NCBI GenBank assembly: GCA_035293985.1
Contig: DATGLS010000005.1
Span: 62,001-126,000, forward strand
Direction of reading: 5' to 3'
Length of the DNA stretch: 64,000 nucleotides
From: JAVDCA01 sp035293985
Lineage (GTDB): Bacteria; Pseudomonadota; Alphaproteobacteria; Rhizobiales; Xanthobacteraceae
In this document: piece after piece, positions 16,755 to 24,269 of the stretch
How positions within the stretch are numbered: position 1 is the stretch's first letter
Layout of the letters: each line of letters starts with the position of its first letter
The notes under the pieces: generated by a model
The model's database searches: none
Told to the model about the DNA's origin: nothing
Seen by the model: the letters and a program-made list of their open reading frames with translations, nothing else
Made by a program: the position numbers and the translations under genes

Positions 16755-18323
16755 CTATGATCCGGGCGGGGCCGGCGCCCCGTCGGCCGGCCTTGTGGCG
16801 GTCCGCTCGGCCGCCATCCGGTGCAGCGTCGCGCGGTCGACCTTGTTGGTCGAGGCGAGCGGCAGCTCGTCGACGAACCAGACGAAGCGCGGGTGCTGGT
16901 AGGCGGGCGCATTGGCCAGCGCGAAGCGCTTGATCTCGTCCTCGCCGGCCGCTGCACCGTGGCGCAGGATCACGAAGGCGACCGGCTTCTGCCCCTTGAT
17001 CTCGTCGTCGATCGGCACCACCGCCGCATGCGAGACCGCTGGATGGCGCTCGAGCATGCGCTCGACGTCGGCCGGGAAGATGTTCTCGCCCCCCGATACG
17101 AACATGTCGTCGGTGCGCCCGACGAAATAGTGGAAGCCGTCGGCATCGCGGCGAAAGACGTCACCGGTGACGTAGAAGCCGTCAGGCGTGATCGGCGAAG
17201 CCACGTCGGGGCGATTGTGATAGCCGAGCATCAGCGCGGGGCATTTCATTTGCAGGACGCCCTGCTCGGCCGCGCGGCCCTGCTCGTCGATCAGGCGCAA
17301 CTGCACTTGTGGGTGCGGATAGCCCACCGACTGCTCGGGCTGCGGCAGGCCCCGGGGATGCGGCCCGAACACGACCGGCCCGGCCTCGGTCGTGCCGTAC
17401 GCGTTGGTGACGGCCGCCTGCGGCAGCGCGCGCTTCAACGCGTGCATAAGGCTGAGACTGACCGGCGCCGAGCCCATACGCACGAACTCGACGCTGGAAA
17501 GATCCGTCCGCCCCAGCAGCTCGCTCTCGCGCAGCATCATGGCGATCATCGGCGGCACTGCGGTGAGCCAGGTGCAGCGATATTGCCCGATTGCCGTGAT
17601 GTAGTCGCGGGCCGTGAACTGCGGCAGCAGCACGATGGTCGCATGCGCCGCGCAGGCGAGCTTGGCGAGCGCGAGCGCGTTCATATGATAGAGCGGCGCC
17701 GCGATCAGGTACCGGTGCCGCGCGAGGTCCTGCCCGAGCCGCACCGCGACGACCCAGAGATGGCTCTGGTGGGAGAGCACGACGCCCTTCGGCACCCCGG
17801 TCGAGCCGGAGGTGTAGAGAAACATCGCCGGCGCGCCCTCGGCCGGCATGACGGCCGCGAATGGGCCGCGATCGAGGAACTCCTCGAACGCCAAATCCTC
17901 GAACGCCAAATCCTCGAACGCCTTGCCGCCGTCGTCGTCAAAGGAGACGATCGGAAGATCAGTCGGGCAGTCGGCGCGGCGCTTTCCATCGCAGAACACG
18001 AATTTGGCGCCGGCGTCCGCGATGATGAAGTGGATCGTCCGGCGCGGAAACTTGAAATTGACCGGCACCGCCACGAGCCCGGCGCGCATGATGCCGTAAT
18101 AGGCCGCGAGATACTCCGCCCGGTTGGCGGATAGGATCGCGACCCGCTCGCCGCGCCTGAGGCCGCGCGCCAGCAAGGCGCGCGCGACGCCGTTCGCCAT
18201 CGCGTCGATCGCGCCGTAGCTGAACTCACGCGGCCCCGCCCCACCGCCTAGGTCGATGATCGCGGTCTTGGCGAGGTCGCGGGAGCGGTCGATCAGGTCG
18301 CCGAGATTGGTGAAATTGGACAT
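16755..18323 (-). CDS. AMP-forming acyl-CoA synthetase
   Basis: This 522-residue adenylate-forming enzyme activates a carboxylic acid to its CoA thioester. The ATP-binding P-loop is FLYTSGSTGVPKGVVLSHQ. NAYGTTEAGP is motif A5. YVTGDVFRRD carries the ribose-binding Asp. The C-terminal STNKVDRATL contains the catalytic Lys. ATG 18323 starts the protein at MSNFTNLGDL, the frame being open well upstream. Near residues 134-148 a five-residue unit (AFEDL) is repeated almost three times because of a 15-base tandem duplication. It is probably cotranscribed with opgC downstream and the thioesterase upstream. Confidence 0.92.
   Translation of the reverse strand: MSNFTNLGDLIDRSRDLAKTAIIDLGGGAGPREFSYGAIDAMANGVARALLARGLRRGERVAILSANRAEYLAAYYGIMRAGLVAVPVNFKFPRRTIHFIIADAGAKFVFCDGKRRADCPTDLPIVSFDDDGGKAFEDLAFEDLAFEEFLDRGPFAAVMPAEGAPAMFLYTSGSTGVPKGVVLSHQSHLWVVAVRLGQDLARHRYLIAAPLYHMNALALAKLACAAHATIVLLPQFTARDYITAIGQYRCTWLTAVPPMIAMMLRESELLGRTDLSSVEFVRMGSAPVSLSLMHALKRALPQAAVTNAYGTTEAGPVVFGPHPRGLPQPEQSVGYPHPQVQLRLIDEQGRAAEQGVLQMKCPALMLGYHNRPDVASPITPDGFYVTGDVFRRDADGFHYFVGRTDDMFVSGGENIFPADVERMLERHPAVSHAAVVPIDDEIKGQKPVAFVILRHGAAAGEDEIKRFALANAPAYQHPRFVWFVDELPLASTNKVDRATLHRMAAERTATRPADGAPAPPGS
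17881..17922. repeat. 15-base tandem repeat inside the acyl-CoA synthetase gene
   Basis: The unit TCCTCGAACGCCAAA occurs at 17881-17895 and 17896-17910 exactly, then its first 12 bases at 17911-17922. Because it is 15 bases long the frame is kept, giving the protein repeat FEDLAFEDLAFEE. Perfect identity implies a recent or slippage-prone expansion. Confidence 0.9.
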
Positions 18324-18359
18324 GGGGACGAATATAGCCGCAGCCTGCTCGGTTTGCTC

Positions 18360-18383
18360 CTCTCCCCGTTCTTGCGGGGAGAG
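18360..18383. repeat. Intergenic hairpin repeat (CTCTCCCCG family)
   Basis: CTCTCCCCG (18360-18368) pairs perfectly with CGGGGAGAG (18375-18383) across a six-base loop. It sits between the synthetase and thioesterase genes. The motif resembles a palindromic intergenic element common in rhizobial genomes, and a related sequence is found in the tpsA leader. Confidence 0.7.
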
Positions 18384-18403
18384 CGAGCGCGAAGAGAGGT
18401 GAA

Positions 18404-18823
18404 TCACCCCTTCGGCGGGGCGGTGAAATAGGTGCCGCGGCCGCTCGCCAGCAACTTGCCTTGGGCGTCGAGGATCTGCGCCTCGGCGACGGAGAATTGG
18501 CTGCCCATGCGCACGATCTTGCCGCGCAGCGTGAGGTCCCCCGGAAAGGCGGGGCTGTGGTAGTCGACCCGCATGTCGATCGTCGGCACGCCGCGGCCGG
18601 TCTTCTTCACCATGGCCCAGTCGGCCGCGAGGTCGATCAGCGCGGCGAGCACGCCGCCGTGAGTGTAGCGGCGCTCCGGGTTGACCACCCACTCTTCTCG
18701 CCATTTGGCCGTGAGCTCGATGCCGTCGTCGTGCAGCGCGGTCACCTTGATGCCGAGCCAGCGGTGATAGGCGCCGCGGTCGATCAGCTCCTGCGCGCTC
18801 TCGATGGTGACTTCGTCGGTCAT
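18404..18823 (-). CDS. PaaI-type hot-dog thioesterase
   Basis: A 139-residue hot-dog-fold protein. RYTHGGVLAALIDLAADWAM is the central helix region of the PaaI/4HBT group (HGG with the acidic residue Asp in LIDLA), and TIDMRVDYHSPAFPGDL is the conserved strand. It would hydrolyse acyl-CoA esters in the cytoplasm. ATG 18823 follows AGAGGA. Upstream codons belong to a repeat and are excluded. It probably balances CoA use with the synthetase encoded directly downstream. Confidence 0.88.
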   Translation of the reverse strand: MTDEVTIESAQELIDRGAYHRWLGIKVTALHDDGIELTAKWREEWVVNPERRYTHGGVLAALIDLAADWAMVKKTGRGVPTIDMRVDYHSPAFPGDLTLRGKIVRMGSQFSVAEAQILDAQGKLLASGRGTYFTAPPKG

Positions 18824-18838
18824 TGAAATCGTCCTCTC

Positions 18839-18943
18839 GTAGGGTGGGCACCGCGCATACTTGGCACGAACCGCGTGGGCAAAATCGCCAATGCGCGATT
18901 GCCCACGCGGCGAGGTAATGGCAGGCGATTTTGCCCACCCTAC
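18839..18943. repeat. Palindromic intergenic repeat, GTAGGGTGGGCA family (copy 1)
   Basis: The outer arms GTAGGGTGGGCA (18839-18850) and TGCCCACCCTAC (18932-18943) are perfect inverted repeats. Inside them, CCGCGTGGGCAA (18871-18882) and TTGCCCACGCGG (18899-18910) form a second perfect pair. It fills the gap between the thioesterase and zinc-type dehydrogenase genes. A second copy is at 37933-38005. Confidence 0.9.
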
Positions 18944-18968
18944 CGCTTCTCGCAATGATCGGGGAAAC

Positions 18969-19988
18969 TTACGGCGCCACCACCACTTTGCCGATCACCT
19001 CGCGGTCGCGGATCAGGCGCAGACCCTCGCGAGCCTCCTCGAGCGGGAGCACCTTGTCGATCACCGGACGCATCTTGCCGTCGGCGATCAGCCGCATCAG
19101 GCCCCGGAGGTCATCGTCGTAGAAGCTGTTCGAGCCGACCACGTTGATCTCGAAAGTCCAGATGTAGCGCAGGTCCTCCTTGGGGTCGTGGCCGGCGGTG
19201 GCGCCGCACACCAGCAGCTTGCCGCCGCGCTTGATGCAGCGCAGCGACGGCACCCAGGTGTCCCCGCCGGTGAAGTTGATGACCACGTCGACGCCGCCCT
19301 CGTAGGAGCGGCGCTGCGGCTTGCCGTATTTCTCGACCGCCCATTTGGAAAAATCGACCTTGGTGTAGTCGATTGTCTCGTCGGCGCCGAGCGCTTTGAG
19401 CCGCGCCATCTTCTCCTCGCTCGACGCGCAGGCGATCACCTCGGCGCCGAGCAGCTTGGCGAGGATCACGCAGCCGGTGCCGACCCCGCCGCTCGCCCCG
19501 AGGATGAGCACGCGATCCCCCTTCTTGATGGTGTTGTGGGTGATCAGCATGCGGTGCGCGGTGCCGTAGGCGACCGGCAGCGAGGCGGCCTCGGCGAACG
19601 AGACGCCGTCCGGCATGGCGACGAGCTGATCGGCGGCGACGAGGCAGTATTCCGCCATGCCGCCGTCGAGCATCTCGCCCATCAGGCCTTTCTTCTTGTT
19701 CACCGGATTGACCAGCACCCGGTCGCCGGGCTTCCAGCCGTTCACGCCGGCGCCCACATGCGCGATCTCGCCCGCGAGATCGAGCCCGATGATCACCGGC
19801 AGCGGCACCTTGATGCCCGGCATGCCGCGCACCGTGAACACGTCGTGGTAGTTGAAGGAGGACGCCTTGACGCGGATCACCACGTGGCCGTCGATCGCCT
19901 GCGGCACCGGATAATCGCCCACCACCTCGAGATCCTGCAGGTCGCCGTGCCGGCGCAGCACCAGGGCCTTCATCGTCTTCGCATTCAT
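18969..19988 (-). CDS. Zinc-type/quinone-like medium-chain dehydrogenase
   Basis: A 339-residue MDR-superfamily NAD(P)H oxidoreductase. The N-terminal catalytic domain has SSFNYHDVFTVRG and GLDLAGEIAHVGAGVNGWKPGDRV. The Rossmann nucleotide site is VLILGASGGVGTGCVILAKLLG. There is no catalytic Cys at the zinc position (SSFNYHD), and the usual structural four-cysteine cluster is missing, so it is quinone-reductase- or crotonyl-CoA-reductase-like rather than a zinc alcohol dehydrogenase. A good ribosome binding site (GGAAGGGTGA) precedes the ATG. It is three bases from the upstream cupin gene, so the two form an operon. Confidence 0.88.
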   Translation of the reverse strand: MNAKTMKALVLRRHGDLQDLEVVGDYPVPQAIDGHVVIRVKASSFNYHDVFTVRGMPGIKVPLPVIIGLDLAGEIAHVGAGVNGWKPGDRVLVNPVNKKKGLMGEMLDGGMAEYCLVAADQLVAMPDGVSFAEAASLPVAYGTAHRMLITHNTIKKGDRVLILGASGGVGTGCVILAKLLGAEVIACASSEEKMARLKALGADETIDYTKVDFSKWAVEKYGKPQRRSYEGGVDVVINFTGGDTWVPSLRCIKRGGKLLVCGATAGHDPKEDLRYIWTFEINVVGSNSFYDDDLRGLMRLIADGKMRPVIDKVLPLEEAREGLRLIRDREVIGKVVVAP

Positions 19989-19991
19989 CGG

Positions 19992-20576
19992 TCACCCTTC
20001 CGGCGGCGCAACCTCCACGATCCGATTGACGTGGGTCGCGATGCGGTCCCGCGCGACCCCATAGACGTGGATCGAGATCGCGGCTTCGTCATCGGCATTG
20101 CCGAGCCGATGGATTTGGTCAAGCCCGCTATCGGCGAAGCAGGCATAGCCAACACGCCGGACCGCGACGCCGGCCGGCCGCGCCAAGCCGGAGGCTTCGT
20201 CGTAGGCATAGAGGGTCTCGCGCAGCGCGCCGCTGCGCACCGCGTACGCGCACCAGGCGTGGTGAGCATGCGGCGGGCTGAACTGGCCGGCCCCCCAGAC
20301 CAGCGCCAGGATTGTGAAGCACCCCTCCGGATCGGCGTAGAGCACGTTGCGCGCATAGCGCTCGGCCTCCGGCTGGCACTGCCCAGCCGTGACGAGCGCA
20401 GGGTCCGCGGCGGCGGCCGCCAGCGCCGACATGATGGGCTCCCCCATGCGCGCGACCGGGCCGTCGCATGCGCGGGCGACCTCGCGCACAAGCTGTCCGA
20501 GAGGGCCGGACGGAAGGGCCTCCTTGCTGTCAGGCGACCGCCGTCCAGCTAAATCGGAACTCGCAATATGCAGCAT
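19992..20576 (-). CDS. Cysteine dioxygenase-like cupin protein
   Basis: A 194-residue cupin. Fe ligands fit the cysteine/thiol dioxygenase pattern: His103 and His105 in PPHAHHAW and His156 in DQIHRLGNADD. The following ISIHVYG is also typical. The family adds O2 to a thiol (cysteine or 3-mercaptopropionate), giving a sulfinate in the cytoplasm. ATG 20576 is supported by GGAG 8 bases upstream. Upstream codons lie in an AT-rich regulatory stretch and are rejected. It is first in an operon with the dehydrogenase. Confidence 0.82.
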   Translation of the reverse strand: MLHIASSDLAGRRSPDSKEALPSGPLGQLVREVARACDGPVARMGEPIMSALAAAAADPALVTAGQCQPEAERYARNVLYADPEGCFTILALVWGAGQFSPPHAHHAWCAYAVRSGALRETLYAYDEASGLARPAGVAVRRVGYACFADSGLDQIHRLGNADDEAAISIHVYGVARDRIATHVNRIVEVAPPEG

Positions 20577-20842
20577 GGCGGCGGCTCCAAGTCTACACCG
20601 AATCGACATTCTCATTCTAAATTCAATGTCATTAATGGACAATTTATATTGCATACTAGGTGATATGCAGGATATACATATCGTATCGAAGCAGAAATAT
20701 AGAAACATTTCACTGCAGCGCAATATCGACCCCGTCCGGCAAGGGTCGGCATGTCGCAAATCAATGCCAACCTGGTGCCGCACGGACCTCGACGGCGGCA
20801 CGCAGCGCTGCTTTATGGTCGGCGCGCTTTTTGGAGACCGGC
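20577..20842. promoter_or_regulatory. AT-rich divergent promoter region with palindrome at 20671-20682
   Basis: The region between the cupin (minus) and ubiD-like (plus) genes is far richer in A and T than the surrounding DNA. GATAT (20671-20675) and ATATC (20678-20682) form a compact palindrome. A further direct GATAT is at 20662-20666, and GCAT/ATGC arms flank it (20651-20668). This is a plausible operator for one or both genes. No regulator gene is adjacent. Confidence 0.45.
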
Positions 20843-22438
20843 ATGCAAGAGAATTTCCGCCAGTTTCTCGATCGCCTGCGCCAGGCGGGCGAGCTCGTCG
20901 ACCTGCACCAGCCGGTCGATATCCGCCACATCGCGACCTTGGTGGACCAGGCGAAGACCGCGCTCTTCTTCCACAAGGTGATCGGCTACGACGTTCCGGT
21001 CGTCTCCGGCATCATCCGCTCGCGCGAGCGCGCCATGATGGGACTGGGGGCCGAGACCTACCGCGAGATCGAGGACCGGCTGAAAGCCGCGATCGATGCG
21101 CCGATCGCGCCCAGGCACGTCAAGACGTCGCCGACCCGCGAGGTCACGCTCACCGGCGACGACGTCGACCTCTATCGCCTGCCGATCCCGATGTCGTCGA
21201 TCTACGACGGCGGCCCAATGATCACGGCGGGCGTCGTGATCGCGCGCGATCCCGAGCTCGGCATGAACAGCGGCATCTACCGCTTCATCGTCAAGGAGAA
21301 GAACCTCACCGGCATCGACATCGTCACGCCGAACAACATGCGCTTGTTCGCCCAGCGCGCCTTCGAGCGCAAGGAGCCGTTGCCGGTCTCGATCTCCATC
21401 GGCACCCATCCGATCGAGATCACCGGCTCGGGCTATCGCGCGCCGCTCGGCGTCGACGAGATGGCGATCGCCGGCGGCCTGCGCGGCGCTCCGGTCGAGC
21501 TCGCACCGTGCAAGACCATCGACCTGCCCTATATCGCGGATGCCGAGATCGTGCTCGAGGGCGAGATCCTGCCCGTCGGCTGGACCTGGCCGGAGGGTCG
21601 CTTCGGCGAGTTCACCCGGCTGATGGGCGGGCTGCACTGGAATCCGCTGGTGCGCATCAAGGCGATCTCGATGCGCAAGGACGCGATCTATTACAATCTG
21701 CACATGCCGTGGGAAAACACCTGGCTTGCGGCGCCGACCCGCTATGCGGCGATCCGCCAGGCGCTCAAGACGGCGGGCGTGCAGGTCAAGGACATCAACG
21801 TCACGCTCGGCGGTTGCGCGTTCTGGCACGCGGTGATCTCCATCAAGAAACAGCCCGGCGAGGCGAAGAACGCGCTGCTCGCCGCCCTCTCGGTGATGGA
21901 CCTCAAGCACGTGGTCGTGGTCGACGACGACATCGACGTGTTCGACCCGACCGACGTCGAATGGGCGATCGCGACCCGAGTGCAGGGCGACCGCGACGTG
22001 ATGATCGTCGGCAATGCGCGCGCGAAGCCGCTCGATCCGAGCCTGCCGCAGGGTTTTGGCGTGGTGCCGACCGGCGCCAAGGTCGGCATCGACGCGACCA
22101 TCCCGGAGGGCATCCCGCGCGAGCACTACGAGCGCATCACTTATGCGTATGCGGACCGCGCCAAGATCGACGACTACGTCAACGGCAAGGCGGACGCGGC
22201 CGGCGAAGCCGGCGACCCGCAGGCCATCGAGGCGCTGGCGGCGAAGATATTGCAGGCGATCGACCAGGAGCCGCTCTACTACACCGACGTCGCCGAGCGC
22301 TTCGCGCAATACGATTTCCGCACCATCGCGCGCGCCCTCGGCCACCTGCACGCGACCGAAAAGCTGTGGCAGGACCCGCGCGGCCGCATGTGCGTGCGCG
22401 GCTCGAAGTTCGCCGCCAAGCCGCCGGTGAAAGGCTGA
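20843..22438 (+). CDS. UbiD family (prenylated-FMN) decarboxylase
   Basis: This 531-residue enzyme decarboxylates an unsaturated or aromatic acid using prenylated FMN. NSGIYRF (Asn142-Arg147) is the Mn/prFMN site. AEIVLEGEI with Glu235 and the following EGRFGEF provide the glutamates of the E-R-E catalytic network. ATG 20843 is chosen because TTGGAG ends 7 bases before it and the family start follows. Upstream codons are leader. The flavin prenyltransferase UbiX needed for the cofactor is not in the window. Whether it acts in ubiquinone synthesis or in aromatic catabolism cannot be told, but its context of catabolic genes favours the latter. Confidence 0.92.
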   Translation: MQENFRQFLDRLRQAGELVDLHQPVDIRHIATLVDQAKTALFFHKVIGYDVPVVSGIIRSRERAMMGLGAETYREIEDRLKAAIDAPIAPRHVKTSPTREVTLTGDDVDLYRLPIPMSSIYDGGPMITAGVVIARDPELGMNSGIYRFIVKEKNLTGIDIVTPNNMRLFAQRAFERKEPLPVSISIGTHPIEITGSGYRAPLGVDEMAIAGGLRGAPVELAPCKTIDLPYIADAEIVLEGEILPVGWTWPEGRFGEFTRLMGGLHWNPLVRIKAISMRKDAIYYNLHMPWENTWLAAPTRYAAIRQALKTAGVQVKDINVTLGGCAFWHAVISIKKQPGEAKNALLAALSVMDLKHVVVVDDDIDVFDPTDVEWAIATRVQGDRDVMIVGNARAKPLDPSLPQGFGVVPTGAKVGIDATIPEGIPREHYERITYAYADRAKIDDYVNGKADAAGEAGDPQAIEALAAKILQAIDQEPLYYTDVAERFAQYDFRTIARALGHLHATEKLWQDPRGRMCVRGSKFAAKPPVKG

Positions 22439-22458
22439 CGCCCGCAATACGCTCCTCC

Positions 22459-22582
22459 TCATGGTGGGGAGCGCGGCCGCGCGTCTCGAACCATGGGCGA
22501 CGGTACAAGCGGCGCCACAGGCGTGCTCGGCCCATCCTTCGAGACGCTCGTCTTCGCTGCGCGAAGACGCGCTCCTCAGGAT
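22459..22582. repeat. Palindromic intergenic repeat, GCGTCTCGAA/TTCGAGACGC family
   Basis: GCGTCTCGAA (22481-22490) is mirrored by TTCGAGACGC (22538-22547). CGTCTTCGC (22549-22557) and GCGAAGACG (22561-22569) form a perfect three-base-loop hairpin inside. The ends read CTCCTCATGGTG and CTCCTCAGGATGAG. It fills the gap between two convergent genes and could also terminate both. Confidence 0.8.
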
Positions 22583-22607
22583 GAGCAATCCCTTCTTGCC
22601 CCAGCGA

Positions 22608-24173
22608 TCAGGCGAAGATCGCGCGCCCGAGCTCTTCGATCATGCGGTTCAATTCATTCGCATCGCGCGCGATCCCGTAAACATAGCGGTCGGGGCGCGC
22701 GACGACGGCTGCCGCGCCATGGTGCGCCATCCAATCGGCGAAGAGGCTGCCCCGTTCAGAAAATCGGCGGATGCCCTCCGCCTCGCCAGCGACGCTGGCA
22801 CCGATCACGATCCGCTCGCCGGCAAGGCGGCGCCAGACATCGAGCGCGGCGGCCGAAAGCCGCGCCTGCGCCTCCTCGCTCCTCGTCACCAGCAGAAAGC
22901 CCGGCCCGACCACATCATCCAGCAGCGTGCCCTCCCCGGCTTCGCCGACGCGCGGCTGAACGAACAGCGTGCCGGCGACCGCACCCGAGGCCGTGTCGAG
23001 CACGCCCGTCGTGAGGTTCGGGATGTAGCGCTGGCGGATGGTCTCGGCGCGGCCGCTGCGCAGGAGATCGAGCAACGCGGCGTCACGCGCGCGCGCCTTG
23101 GCGAGGTCGAGCTCGCCGATCACCTCGCCGGCCCGGATGGCGAAGTCGATCAGCGCCTCCACGTGCGGCTTGCGCTCGCGCTCGTAGGTGTCGAGCAGGG
23201 CGTCGGCGGCGCCGGCGCGCAGCACCAGGGCGAGCTTCCATGCGATATTGGCGGCATCGCGGATGCCGGCGCACATGCCCTGGCCCATGAACGGCGGCGT
23301 CTGATGGCAGGCATCGCCGACGAGAAAGACACGCCCCGTCCGCCAGCGCTCGGCGACCAGCGCGTGGAAGCGATAGACCGCCGAGCGCCAGATCTCGATC
23401 GCGTCCGGGTCGACGAAGCGCGCGAGCTGGCGGCGCACGTTCTCGGGCGCGCCGAACGCCTCCGGCCGTTCGCCCGGAAGGAGCTTGATCTCCCAGCGGC
23501 GCAAATTGCCGGGCCCCAGGATCATGGTCGCGGGTCGCTCGGGCCAACAATACTGGATGCATTTCTCCGGCAGCGCGACCGGCCGCACGAGGCGCACATC
23601 GACCACCATCCACCATTCGTCGAAGGCGAGGTCGCGGTGGCCGACGCGGAGGGTGCGGCGCACGAAGCTGTTGGCGCCGTCGCAGCCGATGACGTAGTGC
23701 GCCGCGAGCTCGCGCTCCGCGCCGTCCGCGGCGCGCACCGTCACGTCGACGCGATCCGCGTGCGGCGCAAGCGCGAGGGCTTGCGTCGCCAGCAACACAT
23801 CGGCGCGCTCCGAACGCGAGACGCCGGCGCGCAGGATCGCCTCGACCTCGGGCTGCACGAACGTGCCGCTCGGCACCCAGCCGAGCGGGTGCGGCGGCGG
23901 CTGCGGGTCGTAGATGCGGATCACCTCACGCTCGACGCCGAGATAGTGCGTGCCGGGATGCGGCGCCGTGAACGGCGCGACCTCATGAGCGACGCCGCAC
24001 GCCTGGAAGATGCGCATCACCTCGTGGTCGAGCGTGATGGCGCGCGGCTTGTCATAGACGCCGGCCGCCTGCTCCAGGACCGCGATGCGCAGGCCGTGGC
24101 GCGCGAGCAGGCCGGCGAGCGTCGCGCCGACCGGGCCGTAGCCGATGATGAGGGCGTCGTAGGGGAGGGTCAT
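22608..24173 (-). CDS. FAD-dependent aromatic hydroxylase, MhpA-like
   Basis: A class A flavoprotein monooxygenase of 521 residues. YDALIIGYGPVGATLAGLLA is the FAD Rossmann fold. YVIGCDGANSFVRR carries the DG motif. VFLVGDACHQTPPFMGQGMC carries the GD motif. MhpA family members hydroxylate 3-(3-hydroxyphenyl)propionate-type side-chain phenols at the ring with NADH and O2. The C-terminal thioredoxin-like domain is present (PGFLLVTRSE onwards). ATG 24173 precedes TLPYDALI. No ring-cleavage mhpB is adjacent, though an extradiol-like protein occurs at 39.8 kb. Confidence 0.88.
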   Translation of the reverse strand: MTLPYDALIIGYGPVGATLAGLLARHGLRIAVLEQAAGVYDKPRAITLDHEVMRIFQACGVAHEVAPFTAPHPGTHYLGVEREVIRIYDPQPPPHPLGWVPSGTFVQPEVEAILRAGVSRSERADVLLATQALALAPHADRVDVTVRAADGAERELAAHYVIGCDGANSFVRRTLRVGHRDLAFDEWWMVVDVRLVRPVALPEKCIQYCWPERPATMILGPGNLRRWEIKLLPGERPEAFGAPENVRRQLARFVDPDAIEIWRSAVYRFHALVAERWRTGRVFLVGDACHQTPPFMGQGMCAGIRDAANIAWKLALVLRAGAADALLDTYERERKPHVEALIDFAIRAGEVIGELDLAKARARDAALLDLLRSGRAETIRQRYIPNLTTGVLDTASGAVAGTLFVQPRVGEAGEGTLLDDVVGPGFLLVTRSEEAQARLSAAALDVWRRLAGERIVIGASVAGEAEGIRRFSERGSLFADWMAHHGAAAVVARPDRYVYGIARDANELNRMIEELGRAIFA

Positions 24174-24183
24174 GGGGAGCAAG

Positions 24184-24259
24184 GCGAATGCGAGTAGCGA
24201 ATGGCGAGTAGCAGCCGGTCAACTATTCGCTACTCGCCATTCGCTACTCGCCATTCGCT
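24184..24259. repeat. Palindromic repeat, GCTACTCGCCATTCGCT family (copy 1)
   Basis: AGCGAATGGCGAGTAGC (24196-24212) has two exact inverted partners, GCTACTCGCCATTCGCT at 24229-24245 and again at 24243-24259. It therefore contains a 14-base tandem step. It separates the MhpA-like gene start from the end of tpsA. A diverged copy is at 36389-36454. Confidence 0.9.
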
Positions 24260-24269
24260 ATCGAGGCCA

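Noticed and set aside
20389..22584. Long plus-strand frame overlapping the UbiD gene
   Set aside because: The true UbiD frame is that starting at 20843 with NSGIYR and EGRFGEF motifs. This one gives Arg/Ala/Asp-rich shadow sequence.
24184..24259. CRISPR-like repeat
   Set aside because: The repeated unit is palindromic and overlapping, with no spacers and no cas genes, so it is an intergenic palindrome.
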